From contig NZ_VTHK01000005.1 in NCBI RefSeq assembly GCF_009765355.1, positions 124,001 to 188,000 of the forward strand: a stretch of 64,000 nt of DNA, read 5' to 3'. Position numbers and translations under genes: made by a program. A model generated the notes under the pieces. That model ran no database searches. It saw nothing but the letters and a program-made list of their open reading frames with translations, and was not told where the DNA came from. The stretch's first letter is position 1, and each line of letters opens with the position of its first letter. Origin of the DNA: Amycolatopsis anabasis. GTDB lineage: Bacteria; Actinomycetota; Actinomycetes; Mycobacteriales; Pseudonocardiaceae. Positions 52,001-59,770 of the stretch are shown piece by piece.

Positions 52001-52680
52001 CGCAACAGCAGGCCCCGGCCGCACCGCAAGCGCAACCACCTGCCGCGCCGCCGCAGCAGCAGCCACCGCAGTCGCAGCAGGCGGCGCCGCAGCCGCAGCC
52101 ACCGGCGGCGGCCGAACCGCCCGCGGCCCAAGCGCCGCCACCGGCGCAGCAGCCGTTGCCGCAGCGGCGCCCGTCCCCGCTGCCGTCCCGTCGGCCGAAA
52201 ACGCAGCCGCGGGCCGAACAGCCGCAACCGCAACCTCAGGCGCACGCCGAACAGCCGCCGCAGCCGCAGGCCGAGGAGCCGCAGCAGGCCGACTGGCCGC
52301 AGGCGCCGGTCGAATGGCCCAAGCCGGAGGACGAGACCCTCGCCCGGCAGGCGGCCGCGAAGCAGGCCGAGACCGAGAACGCCAACGAATCGACCGCGGC
52401 CTGGTCGTTCGCCAGCGACGACGGCTGGCGGACCGTGAAGACGGTGTCGCAGGCGGCGCCGTCCGGTTACACCGCGGCCGGGCTGCCGAGGCGTCGCCGC
52501 GGCGAACAGCTCATGCCGGGCAGCGCGGCTCCGGCGAGCGCGGCCGCGGTGCCGCGAACGGAACGGGATCCGAACGATGTGCGCGGCCGGTTGAGTAGTT
52601 TCCAGCAGGGGATCCGCCGAGGGCGGCATCGGACCGCTCAGCCGAGCGAAGGTAACCAAGAAACCATGGAGGGTGAATGA
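49084..52680 (+). CDS. cvnA: Nitrate/nitrite-sensor-type histidine kinase of a conservon
   Basis: The protein has 1198 residues. Membrane helix 35-58, an extracytoplasmic NIT-type sensor region to about 335, second helix 338-362, HAMP-like region, then FQLDHLATRMRRNNENLMVL in place of a normal H-box and a HATPase domain (LIAELLDNATAFSAPETRV; MGLFVVGRLASRHHIGVAL). The C-terminal 500 residues are disordered, with a Gln/Pro-rich stretch (about 940-1080) between two copies of one module (about 852-936 and 1105-1182: W(A/S)FA, AGLPRRRRGEQL, VRGRLSSFQQG). Conservon kinases normally end in one such module. It should relay a membrane signal to the Roadblock and GTPase proteins encoded next. Confidence 0.93.
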   Translation: MTVAGEGQVPVGQLLGQQPRRPSRWRALVQWRAWSIPVKLSAVTLVPIVIALILGAITIRNQVDRSDTYQRIDRLVTLSADARSLIDGLQRERTQTTALLSQGTASGSPELDATRGVVDRAVAQLNTAAKKAVEFDGSIAGPSKEASDQLARLRGLREQVSGGQLEPVQSITEYTAVTTALLKLDTALAAGIGDDAIGGTPSALHDLQVAKEELSLGQALVSYGITRGTLAPTELNQLRTAEIRLADRLADFRAAATQAQRQDFDSTVAGPNFQTRDGLVRTALGEKSAKTNPIRDVNAQQWTDSSGAVISRVNDVSSRLGDQIGNASAKLVEDSSSGAGLLAVLLFGALVLAAAVVFLITRQLLRSLRVLRASALDVAERQLPAAVQNIQEGREQSTDVQPVPVENGDEIGEVARAFDAVHSQALRLAVEQAAMRTGYGAVFVNLSRRSQSLVQRQLQMIERLERDEEDADQLATLFQLDHLATRMRRNNENLMVLSGAEPGRRSSAPVTTTDVLRAAVSEIEQYQRVVVQPPPEARIVGYAASDLMRLIAELLDNATAFSAPETRVTVATRFVDGGALVVDIMDKGIGMNEAEVADANARLTEAATVDLATSRRMGLFVVGRLASRHHIGVALHGGKDITGVRATVTVPADLVMDGPSQATPQAQSPQVDVPAQPSGALPRRQRTANGASRAGALQNLTGGVPVQAGSPEARSANGAGAQAPRPPSDLEISGTALFSPIDKDTPADPEPAAPPEPPPAPEPREEPSADGLPSGKALFAANDETALSDWWSEAATTAGETAQAEEELRASRAETTPIFDETLSAWFRAVEPPAPAAEEKAGAEQPGEEPATSWAFAADESWKTVQAISQTEPSSFTQAGLPRRRRGEQLLPGSATPAEKPSTDTPAERSELPVRDPADVRGRLSSFQQGVHRGRQASGKPRQQPEEAAQPQSPAQPQPQSPAAHQAPAPQQPQQQAPAAPQAQPPAAPPQQQPPQSQQAAPQPQPPAAAEPPAAQAPPPAQQPLPQRRPSPLPSRRPKTQPRAEQPQPQPQAHAEQPPQPQAEEPQQADWPQAPVEWPKPEDETLARQAAAKQAETENANESTAAWSFASDDGWRTVKTVSQAAPSGYTAAGLPRRRRGEQLMPGSAAPASAAAVPRTERDPNDVRGRLSSFQQGIRRGRHRTAQPSEGNQETMEGE

Positions 52681-53129
52681 CCCCGTCGGATTCGGCCCAG
52701 CCCCAGCAGAATCAGTTCGGCTGGCTGGTCAATGACTTTGCCGAGCGCGTCCCGGGCGTGGCGCACGCCGTCGTCGTTTCGGCGGACGGCCTGCTGCTCA
52801 CCGCGTCGAACCGGTTGCCCCTCGACCGGGCGGACCAGCTGGCCGCGGTGGCCTCCGGGCTGGTCAGCCTGACCCAGGGCGCCGCGCGCTGCTTCGAGGC
52901 GGGCGCGGTCAACGAGACCGTCGTGGAGATGGAGCTCGGCATCATGGTGCTGATGTCCATCAGCGACGGCTCCTGCCTCGCGGTGCTGGCCGCCCCGAAC
53001 TGCGACATCGGGCAGGTCGCGTACGAGATGACCATGCTGGTGGACCGCGTCGGGCAGATCCTGACGCCCGAGCTGCGCGCGCAGCTTCAGGGTGCTGGGG
53101 GTTCGCTGATCGGCGAACCGGTGGGATGA
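52677..53129 (+). CDS. cvnB: Roadblock/LC7-domain protein of the conservon
   Basis: The protein has 150 residues. The Roadblock fold is clear: FGWLVNDFAERVPGVAHAVV, SADGLLLTAS, LAAVASGLVSLTQGAAR and GSCLAVLAAPNCDIGQVAYE. ATG 52677 overlaps the kinase stop (ATGA). In conservons this protein is thought to act as regulator of the small GTPase. Confidence 0.97.
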   Translation: MTPSDSAQPQQNQFGWLVNDFAERVPGVAHAVVVSADGLLLTASNRLPLDRADQLAAVASGLVSLTQGAARCFEAGAVNETVVEMELGIMVLMSISDGSCLAVLAAPNCDIGQVAYEMTMLVDRVGQILTPELRAQLQGAGGSLIGEPVG

Positions 53130-53136
53130 TGCCGCG

Positions 53137-53850
53137 ATGAGCACGGGATCCGAGTTCTTCGGCGATGAGCCGGGAGCGGGCCGGCGGCCTCCGGAGGGAG
53201 GGCACGGCTCCGCTGCCGGAAGCGGGAGCGATCCTACGTTCGCCGACGTCCTGAACGGCTTCACCCTGAACTCCGGCCGCGGCCGTCGGAAGCGAAAGAA
53301 GGACAAGGAATCTCGTGCCAGCCATGCGGCGTACGAAGAGTATGAGAACGAGCCGCCGGCGGAGACCCGGCCACCGGACGCCCACGGCGAATGGGCCGAG
53401 CCGGTGACGCCCGCCGCCGAACCGGCCGCACCCGCTGCCCCGGGCGGCCTGTTCGAACCCGCGCAGGAGCCCGATTACCGTGCGGTTCCCCCGGTCAGCG
53501 CGACCGAGGAGACCGCGGTCGTCCGCCCGTATGCCCTCACCGGCGGGCGCACGAAGGCGAACTACGCACTCGAGCTGGAGACCCTGGTCTCCACCAAGGA
53601 CGGTGCCGCCGTCGAGGTGGCGCCGGAGCAGATCGAGTTCCGCTCGATCGTGGAAGAATGCCGGGCACCGCGTTCGGTCGCCGAACTCGCGGCGATCCTT
53701 CGGGTTCCGCTCGGTGTCGCCAGGGTGCTGATCAGTGACGCGGCGGACGCCGGATTGGTCACCGTGCACCGGACCATTTCCGGGAACGACGGCGCCGAGG
53801 CACATCTCATGTTGATGGAAAGGGTTTTGAGTGGACTCCGTCGGCTATAA
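53137..53850 (+). CDS. cvnC: DUF742 protein of the conservon, with long disordered N-terminus
   Basis: The protein has 237 residues. Residues 1-125 are disordered and charged (basic RGRRKRKKDKES, then acidic and Pro-rich). The DUF742 winged-helix-like domain follows: VRPYALTGGRT, FRSIVEECRAPRSVAELAAI and VPLGVARVLISDAADAGLV. Typical members are about 120 residues, so the N-terminal half is an extension. It lies 7 nt after cvnB and overlaps cvnD by 20 nt. Confidence 0.95.
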   Translation: MSTGSEFFGDEPGAGRRPPEGGHGSAAGSGSDPTFADVLNGFTLNSGRGRRKRKKDKESRASHAAYEEYENEPPAETRPPDAHGEWAEPVTPAAEPAAPAAPGGLFEPAQEPDYRAVPPVSATEETAVVRPYALTGGRTKANYALELETLVSTKDGAAVEVAPEQIEFRSIVEECRAPRSVAELAAILRVPLGVARVLISDAADAGLVTVHRTISGNDGAEAHLMLMERVLSGLRRL

Positions 53851-54442
53851 GACACCGCGGGAGACCCCGCCGCCGACCATGACCTCGGCCAAGATCGTGG
53901 TGGCCGGTGGTTTCGGTGCGGGTAAGACGACGTTCGTCGGTTCGGTGTCCGAGATCGTGCCGCTGACCACCGAGGCGATGATGACGGACGCCAGCACCGG
54001 CATCGACAACCTCGACGCGACGCCGAACAAGGCCACCACCACGGTGGCCATGGACTTCGGCCGGGTATCCCTGGACGCGGACCTCATCCTGTACCTGTTC
54101 GGCACCCCGGGCCAGCAGCGGTTCTGGTTCATGTGGGACGACCTGGTACGCGGCGCCATCGGCGCGGTGGTGCTCGCCGACACCCGGCGGCTCGCCGACT
54201 CGTTCGCGCCGGTCGACTTCTTCGAGGACCGCGGCCTGCCCTACATCGTCGGCGTGAACACCTTCGACGGCGTGCTGCACCACGACCTCAACGACGTGCG
54301 CGAGGCGCTCTCGATCGACCCGAGCATCCCGATCGTCCGCTGTGACGCCCGGGATCGCGAGTCCACCAAGCAGACGCTGATCACGCTGGTCGAATACGCC
54401 ATGCGGCAGTGGATCGCCCTGCGCTCGGCCGGAGCCCGCTGA
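53831..54442 (+). CDS. cvnD: Conservon small GTPase
   Basis: The protein has 203 residues. P-loop GGFGAGKTT at 26-34, switch region TTTVAMDFG, DLILYLFGTPGQQRFWFMWD with the G3 motif, and the G4-like VGVNTFD (NTFD in place of NKxD). Such Ras-like GTPases (MglA-related) complete conservons. GTG 53831 inside the end of cvnC gives the family-typical N-terminus; ATG 53879 is the alternative. Confidence 0.95.
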   Translation: MDSVGYKTPRETPPPTMTSAKIVVAGGFGAGKTTFVGSVSEIVPLTTEAMMTDASTGIDNLDATPNKATTTVAMDFGRVSLDADLILYLFGTPGQQRFWFMWDDLVRGAIGAVVLADTRRLADSFAPVDFFEDRGLPYIVGVNTFDGVLHHDLNDVREALSIDPSIPIVRCDARDRESTKQTLITLVEYAMRQWIALRSAGAR

Positions 54443-54566
54443 ACCCGATCACTCGACTTCACTGGCGGGAGGCGTCCGGGAAGCGGCCCACCGCGCCGCG
54501 ATCGGTGACCGGGCGCGGTCGCCCGCGGACGTTCTGTTCCCCCGAGATCCGGCGCCGCGCGGATCG

Positions 54567-55385
54567 TTACCGGAAGGCGTCGGCGTGCTCGGCCGCCCAG
54601 CCGGCGAAGGTGCGCGCCGGTCGCCCGAGGATCCTTTCCACCGCGGGCGAGACCGTGTAGGCCGCCGGCGGCGGATTGCCCGCCCAGGTCGCGAGCACGT
54701 CGACCAGTTCCTCGGCGATCCCTTCGGCGAGCCAGCGTTCGCGCGCCTGCGCCTCGGTGAGCTCGGCGAACTCCAGCTCGCGGCCCAGCGCGGTGCCGAT
54801 CGTGGCCAGCCGCTGCCGCGGGGTCAGCGCCTCGGGGCCGGTCAGGTGGTAGGTCTGCCCGGCGTGCCCCTCCTCGACGAGCGTCGCCGCCGCCACCGCG
54901 CCGAGGTCGTCCTCGTGGATGACCGCATTCGGCACGCTGCCGAACGGCGCCTCGACCAGGCCTTCGGCGCGGATCGAATCGGCCCAGGCCAGGGCGTTGC
55001 TCATGAAGTCGACGGGCTGCAGCCGGGTCCACGCCAGCCCGGCGTCCGCGACGGCCCGTTCCACCGGCCCCACCTCGCCGTTCCACAGGATCGTGACGTG
55101 CCGGACCGCGGCTCGCACGGCCAGTTCGGCGATCTCGGGGCCGGTCCGCAGGGTGGCGTAGTCGTCCCCGCCGACGGTCAGCAGGTGCACGCCGGTGACA
55201 CCGTCGAAGGCGGCGCCGAGCGTGTCCGGGGCGGTGAGGTCACCGGAGACGACCTCCACTTCCGCGGGCAGCCCGGCCCGATCCGGTTTGCGGCTGAGCG
55301 CGCGCACCCGCTGCCCCCTGCGCAGGAGGTGCGCCACCACCTGGCGTCCAGCGTTCCCGGTCGCGCCGGTCACGAGATAGGTCAT
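54567..55385 (-). CDS. NmrA-like NAD(P)-binding reductase (atypical SDR)
   Basis: The protein has 272 residues. The cofactor motif TGATGNAGRQVVAHLLRRG (GxxGxxG) opens the protein; SGDLTAPDTL, RLQPVDFMSNALAW and IHEDDLGAVAAATL follow, and no YxxxK pair is seen. Family members are quinone reductases (QorB-like) or redox sensors. ATG 55385. The promoter, on the minus strand, has -35 TTGACC (55443-55448) and a -10 region near 55418-55424, with a palindrome between them (55425-55446). This suggests control by a MarR/HxlR-type redox regulator that is not encoded here. Confidence 0.9.
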   Translation of the reverse strand: MTYLVTGATGNAGRQVVAHLLRRGQRVRALSRKPDRAGLPAEVEVVSGDLTAPDTLGAAFDGVTGVHLLTVGGDDYATLRTGPEIAELAVRAAVRHVTILWNGEVGPVERAVADAGLAWTRLQPVDFMSNALAWADSIRAEGLVEAPFGSVPNAVIHEDDLGAVAAATLVEEGHAGQTYHLTGPEALTPRQRLATIGTALGRELEFAELTEAQARERWLAEGIAEELVDVLATWAGNPPPAAYTVSPAVERILGRPARTFAGWAAEHADAFR

Positions 55386-55424
55386 GGTCCCCAGTCCTTT
55401 CGTCGGCTAGGGGTTCGAACCTAG

Positions 55425-55446
55425 GACCTCAACAATTGTTCAGGTC
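55425..55446. promoter_or_regulatory. 22-bp near-perfect palindrome in the NmrA-gene promoter
   Basis: The site is GACCT-CA-ACAATTGT-TC-AGGTC, symmetric at 20 of 22 positions, and sits between the minus-strand -35 (55443-55448) and -10 (about 55419-55424). A second palindrome, GGTTCGAACC, is at 55412-55421. Both lie where a repressor would block RNA polymerase. Confidence 0.6.
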
Positions 55447-55483
55447 AAGGTGAGACCTCCGTCACCGGGTGACCGCGCTTCTA

Positions 55484-55505
55484 AATAGTAGGAAGTCCTA
55501 GTATT
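55484..55505. promoter_or_regulatory. 22-bp palindrome covering the icmF -10 box
   Basis: AATAGTAGGA-AG-TCCTAGTATT is symmetric in 9 of 10 arm positions. It includes a -10-like TAGTAT (55499-55504) 9 nt before ATG 55514, so the icmF mRNA is probably leaderless or nearly so, and a bound regulator would block transcription. Confidence 0.6.
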
Positions 55506-55513
55506 TTGGAGGG

Positions 55514-58500
55514 ATGAGCAGTGAACTGCACCGGCCGGTGAACCCGGTTCGCTTCGTGACCGCGTCGAGCCTCTTCGACGGCCACGACGCGTCGATCAAC
55601 ATCATGCGGCGCATCCTGCAGTCGCAGGGGGCCGAGGTGGTGCACCTGGGGCACAACCGCTCGGTCGACGAGGTCGCCACCGCCGCGATCTCGGAGGACG
55701 TGCAGGGCGTGGCCATCAGCGCCTACCAGGGCGGGCACGTCGAATACTTCAGCTACCTGGTCGAGCTGCTGAACGAGCGCGGGGCCGGGCACATCAAGGT
55801 CTTCGGCGGTGGTGGCGGCGTCATCGTGCGCGAGGAGATCGACCTGCTGCATTCGCGGGGTGTCGCGCGGATCTTCTCGCCCGAGGACGGGTACGAGATG
55901 GGCCTGCCCGGCATGATCAACTCGATGATCAAGGCGTGCGACGTCGACCTCGCCGCCGAGGCGCCGCGCACTCCTGACCAGCTGCTCTCCGGGGACGTGC
56001 CCACGCTCGCCCGGGTCATCACCCAGCTCCAGCGGGAAGTGCTGCCGCCGGACTGGCTGACCGCGATCACCGAGGCGGCCAAGGCGCGCACGGTGCCCGT
56101 CCTCGGCATCACCGGCACCGGTGGTTCCGGCAAGTCCTCGCTCACCGACGAGCTGATCCGCCGGTTCCGGCTGGACCAGGAGGACAAGCTGCGCATCGCC
56201 GTGCTGGCGGTGGACCCGTCCCGCCGCCGCGGGGGCGGCGCGCTGCTCGGCGACCGTATCCGGATGAACTGCCTCGATGGCTCCCCGGTGTACTTCCGCT
56301 CGCTGGCGACCCGGACCACCAGCGGCGAGATCCCGGCGGGGCTGTCCGAGTCGATCCTCGCCTGCAAGGCGGCGGGCTACGACCTGGTGATCGTGGAGAC
56401 GCCCGGGATCGGCCAGGGCGACGCGGGCATCGTGGACTACGTCGACCAGTCGCTGTACGTCATGACGCCCGAATTCGGCGCCGCGTCGCAGCTGGAGAAG
56501 ATCGACATGCTCGACTTCGCCGACGCGGTGGCGATCAACAAGTTCGAGCGCCGGGGCGCGGAGGACGCCCGGCGCGACGTGGCCCGCCAGCTGGTGCGCA
56601 ACCGCGAGGCGTTCGGCTCGGCGCCCGAGGACATGCCGGTGTTCGGCACGAGCGCGGCGAAGTTCAACGACGACGGCGTCACCGCGCTGTACCAGCACCT
56701 GCGCGACGCGCTGGCCGAGCGCGGGTTATCGGTTTCGGCCGGGGTGCTGCCGCGGGTCGAGGGCAAGGTGTCGACCGACGCCAGCACGATCATCCCGGCC
56801 AACCGGACGCGCTACCTGGCCGACATCGCCGAAACCGTGCGCGGTTACCACGAGGACACCCGGAAGCAGGCCGCCGCGATCCGCAGGCGGGCGCAGCTCA
56901 CCGCGGCGCGGGACGCCCTGGCCGCCGACGGCGCGGACACCGAGCCGATCGAGCGGCTGCTGACCGACGCCGAAGCCGAGGTCGACGCGGCCACCACGAA
57001 GTTGCTCGAGCACTACGCCGAACTGGCCGAGTCCTATCGCGGCGAGGAACTCGTCGTGCGGATCCGGGACAAGGAGCTGCGCACCCAGCTCTGGCGGGAA
57101 ACCCTGTCCGGCAGCAGGATTCCGCGAGTGGCGCTGCCGCGCTACACCGACGCGGGCGAGCTGTACTCGTTCCTGCGCCGCGAGCACCTGCCCGGCTACT
57201 TCCCTTACACCGCGGGCGTTTTCCCGTTCAAGCGGGAGGGGGAGGACCCGGCGCGGATGTTCGCCGGGGAGGGCGACGCGTTCCGGACGAACCGCCGGTT
57301 CAAGTACCTGTCCGCGGATTCCGAGGCGAAGCGGCTGTCCACCGCGTTCGACTCGGTCACGCTCTACGGGCACGACCCGCACACGCGGCCGGACATCTAC
57401 GGCAAGATCGGCACGTCCGGGGTGTCCATCGCGACGCTCGAGGACATGAAGGTGCTCTACGACGGGTTCGACCTCACCGCGCCGAGCACCTCGGTGTCCA
57501 TGACGATCAACGGCCCCGCGCCGACGATCCTGGCGTTCTTCCTGAACACCGCGATCGACCAGCGCTTCGACGCGTTCCGCGCGGAGCACGGCCGCGAGCC
57601 GAGCGCGGAGGAGGCCGCGGAGCTGCGGGAGTGGGCGCTGCGCAACGTGCGCGGCACCGTGCAGGCGGACATCCTCAAGGAGGACCAGGGCCAGAACACC
57701 TGCATCTTCTCCACCGAGTTCTCGCTGCGGATGATGGCCGACATCCAGGAATGGTTCATCGAGCACGGGGTGCGCAACTTCTACTCGGTGTCGATCTCCG
57801 GCTACCACATCGCCGAGGCCGGGGCCAATCCGATCTCGCAGCTGGCGTTCACCCTGGCCAACGGGTTCACCTACGTCGAGTCCTACCTCGCGCGCGGGAT
57901 GGACGTGAACGACTTCGCGCCGAACCTGTCGTTCTTCTTCTCCAACGGGATGGACGCGGAGTACTCGGTGCTGGGCCGGGTGGCGCGGCGGATCTGGGCG
58001 GTCGCGATGCGCGAGCGGTACGGGGCGAACGAGCGGTCCCAGAAGCTCAAGTACCACGTGCAGACCTCCGGCCGCTCGCTGCACGCGCAGGAGATGAGCT
58101 TCAACGACATCCGCACCACGCTGCAGGCGCTCTGCGCGCTGTACGACAATGCGAACTCCTTGCACACCAACGCTTTCGACGAGGCGATCACCACGCCGAG
58201 CCAGAGCTCGGTGCGCCGCGCGATGGCCATCCAGATGATCATCAACAAGGAATGGGGCCTGTCGAAGAACGAGAACCCGTTGCAGGGCGCGTTCATCATC
58301 GACGAGCTGACCGATCTGGTGGAAGAGGCGGTGCTGACCGAGTTCGACCGGATCTCCGAACGCGGCGGCGTGCTCGGCGCGATGGAGACCGGGTACCAGC
58401 GCGGCAAGATCCAGGACGAGTCGATCTACTACGAGCGGCTCAAGCACGACGGTTCGCTGCCGATCATCGGCGTCAACACGTTCCGGAACCCGAACGCCGA

Positions 58501-58750
58501 CGCCGACGAGGTGGAGGTCGAGCTGGCGCGGGCGACCGAGGAGGAGAAGAAGTCCCAACTGGACCGGCTGGCCGACTTCCAGCACCGGCACGCCGACGAG
58601 GCCCAGCAGGCGCTGAAGACCCTCCGCGAGGCGGCGACCCGCGGGGACAACCTCTTCGGCGTGCTGATGGACGCGGCGCGGGTGTGCTCGCTCGGCCAGA
58701 TCACCGAGGCGTTCTTCGAGGTGGGCGGCCAATACCGCCGCAACGTGTGA
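55514..58750 (+). CDS. icmF: Fused isobutyryl-CoA mutase
   Basis: The protein has 1078 residues, the normal size of IcmF. Residues 1-150 bind cobalamin (D22-G-H-D25 in LFDGHDASINI with the cobalt-ligand His24). A MeaB-like G-protein chaperone follows, with Walker A GTGGSGKS at 201-208 and VETPGIGQGD. The mutase half shows YFPYTAGVFPFKREGEDPAR, QADILKEDQGQNTCIFSTEF and SGYHIAEAGANPISQLAFTL. It interconverts isobutyryl-CoA and n-butyryl-CoA with adenosylcobalamin, and related enzymes also act on isovaleryl/pivalyl-CoA. ATG 55514 directly follows GGAGGG. Monocistronic, with a strong terminator. Confidence 0.96.
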   Translation: MSSELHRPVNPVRFVTASSLFDGHDASINIMRRILQSQGAEVVHLGHNRSVDEVATAAISEDVQGVAISAYQGGHVEYFSYLVELLNERGAGHIKVFGGGGGVIVREEIDLLHSRGVARIFSPEDGYEMGLPGMINSMIKACDVDLAAEAPRTPDQLLSGDVPTLARVITQLQREVLPPDWLTAITEAAKARTVPVLGITGTGGSGKSSLTDELIRRFRLDQEDKLRIAVLAVDPSRRRGGGALLGDRIRMNCLDGSPVYFRSLATRTTSGEIPAGLSESILACKAAGYDLVIVETPGIGQGDAGIVDYVDQSLYVMTPEFGAASQLEKIDMLDFADAVAINKFERRGAEDARRDVARQLVRNREAFGSAPEDMPVFGTSAAKFNDDGVTALYQHLRDALAERGLSVSAGVLPRVEGKVSTDASTIIPANRTRYLADIAETVRGYHEDTRKQAAAIRRRAQLTAARDALAADGADTEPIERLLTDAEAEVDAATTKLLEHYAELAESYRGEELVVRIRDKELRTQLWRETLSGSRIPRVALPRYTDAGELYSFLRREHLPGYFPYTAGVFPFKREGEDPARMFAGEGDAFRTNRRFKYLSADSEAKRLSTAFDSVTLYGHDPHTRPDIYGKIGTSGVSIATLEDMKVLYDGFDLTAPSTSVSMTINGPAPTILAFFLNTAIDQRFDAFRAEHGREPSAEEAAELREWALRNVRGTVQADILKEDQGQNTCIFSTEFSLRMMADIQEWFIEHGVRNFYSVSISGYHIAEAGANPISQLAFTLANGFTYVESYLARGMDVNDFAPNLSFFFSNGMDAEYSVLGRVARRIWAVAMRERYGANERSQKLKYHVQTSGRSLHAQEMSFNDIRTTLQALCALYDNANSLHTNAFDEAITTPSQSSVRRAMAIQMIINKEWGLSKNENPLQGAFIIDELTDLVEEAVLTEFDRISERGGVLGAMETGYQRGKIQDESIYYERLKHDGSLPIIGVNTFRNPNADADEVEVELARATEEEKKSQLDRLADFQHRHADEAQQALKTLREAATRGDNLFGVLMDAARVCSLGQITEAFFEVGGQYRRNV

Positions 58751-58755
58751 CCCCG

Positions 58756-58789
58756 CTGCCCCCGGAAGTGCTGCCACTTCCGGGGGCAG
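58756..58789 (+). terminator. Strong hairpin terminator of icmF
   Basis: A perfect 15-bp stem (58756-58770 with 58775-58789) with a 4-nt loop, 5 nt after the stop codon. Confidence 0.92.
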
Positions 58790-58837
58790 TTCGCCGGGAC
58801 GGGAACAAACTCCGGACGCCCCGGGTTGGCCCATGAC

Positions 58838-59656
58838 ATGGACTTCGGTGTTCTGACATTCGTGACCGACGAAGGCATCCGGCCCGCCGCCTTGGGGAAG
58901 GCCCTGGAGGAGCGGGGTTTCGAATCCCTGTTCATCGCGGAGCATTCCCATATCCCGGTGAAACGGGAGACGCCTTACCCCGACGGCGGCGAGATGCCCA
59001 AGATGTACTACCGGACCCTGGACCCGTTCGTCACCTTGACCGCGGCCGCGGCGGTGACCACCGACCTGCGTCTGGGCACCGGCGTCGTGCTGCAGATCCA
59101 GCGTGACGTCATCCACACGGCGAAGGAGGTCGCCTCGCTGGACCTGGTCTCCGGTGGCCGGGTGCTCTTCGGCATCGGGGCGGGGTGGAACCGCGAGGAG
59201 ATGCGCAACCACGGGACGGATCCGCGCAAGCGGGGCGCCCTGCTGAACGAGCAACTGGCGGCGTTGAAGGAGATCTGGGCCAACGACGAGGCCGAGTTCC
59301 ACGGGGAGCACGTCGACTTCGATCCGATCTTCCAGTGGCCGAAGCCGGTGCAGACGCCGCATCCGCCGATCTACGTCGGCGGCGACAGCCCGGCCGCGCT
59401 CAACCGCCTGGCCGCCTACGGCAACGCGTGGTTCCCCTCCAGTCAGGTCACCCCGGAGCGGATCCGCGAGGTCCGCGCCGAACTGGCCGACAAGGGGCGC
59501 ACCGACGTGGAGTTCACGATCCCCGGGTTCGATCTCGGCGCGCTGGACGCCTACGCCGAGGCGGGCGTGAACCGGATCGTCCACTTCATCGAAGACCTGC
59601 CCGAGGACCAGATGCTGCGCAAGCTCGACGAACTGGCCAAGTACAACGACCGGTGA
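58838..59656 (+). CDS. LLM-class F420-dependent oxidoreductase (first of a tandem pair)
   Basis: The protein has 272 residues. Luciferase-like TIM-barrel features: MDFGVLTFVTDEGIRPAALG, EHSHIPV, GTGVVLQIQRDVIHTAKEVA, GRVLFGIGAGWNREEMRNHG and PPIYVGGDSPAALNRL. The family uses F420 or FMN; the mycobacterial look of this subgroup favours F420. Substrate unknown. ATG 58838 gives the family start. It is followed by two hairpins and then a close paralogue, evidence for gene duplication. Confidence 0.9.
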   Translation: MDFGVLTFVTDEGIRPAALGKALEERGFESLFIAEHSHIPVKRETPYPDGGEMPKMYYRTLDPFVTLTAAAAVTTDLRLGTGVVLQIQRDVIHTAKEVASLDLVSGGRVLFGIGAGWNREEMRNHGTDPRKRGALLNEQLAALKEIWANDEAEFHGEHVDFDPIFQWPKPVQTPHPPIYVGGDSPAALNRLAAYGNAWFPSSQVTPERIREVRAELADKGRTDVEFTIPGFDLGALDAYAEAGVNRIVHFIEDLPEDQMLRKLDELAKYNDR

Positions 59657-59664
59657 CGGGGGAC

Positions 59665-59730
59665 GAGGCGCCGCCTGGGGGCGGCGCCTCGGGGTGCGTT
59701 GCCGGAGGTGCCTCCTCCGGCAACGCACCC
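59665..59730 (+). terminator. Two consecutive hairpins between the LLM paralogues
   Basis: Stem 1: 59665-59675 with 59680-59690 (11 bp, 4-nt loop). Stem 2: 59692-59708 with 59714-59730 (17 bp, 5-nt loop). Both perfect. They should fully separate transcription of the two paralogues. Confidence 0.88.
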
Positions 59731-59770
59731 GCGGGGAATACCGGCCCGTCGGCGCGTGTTCGCTCGACAC

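Noticed and set aside
55407..55424. A GGTTCGAACC segment that looks like a tRNA T-loop
   Set aside because: No acceptor, D or anticodon stems can be formed around it. It is better explained as a palindromic operator.
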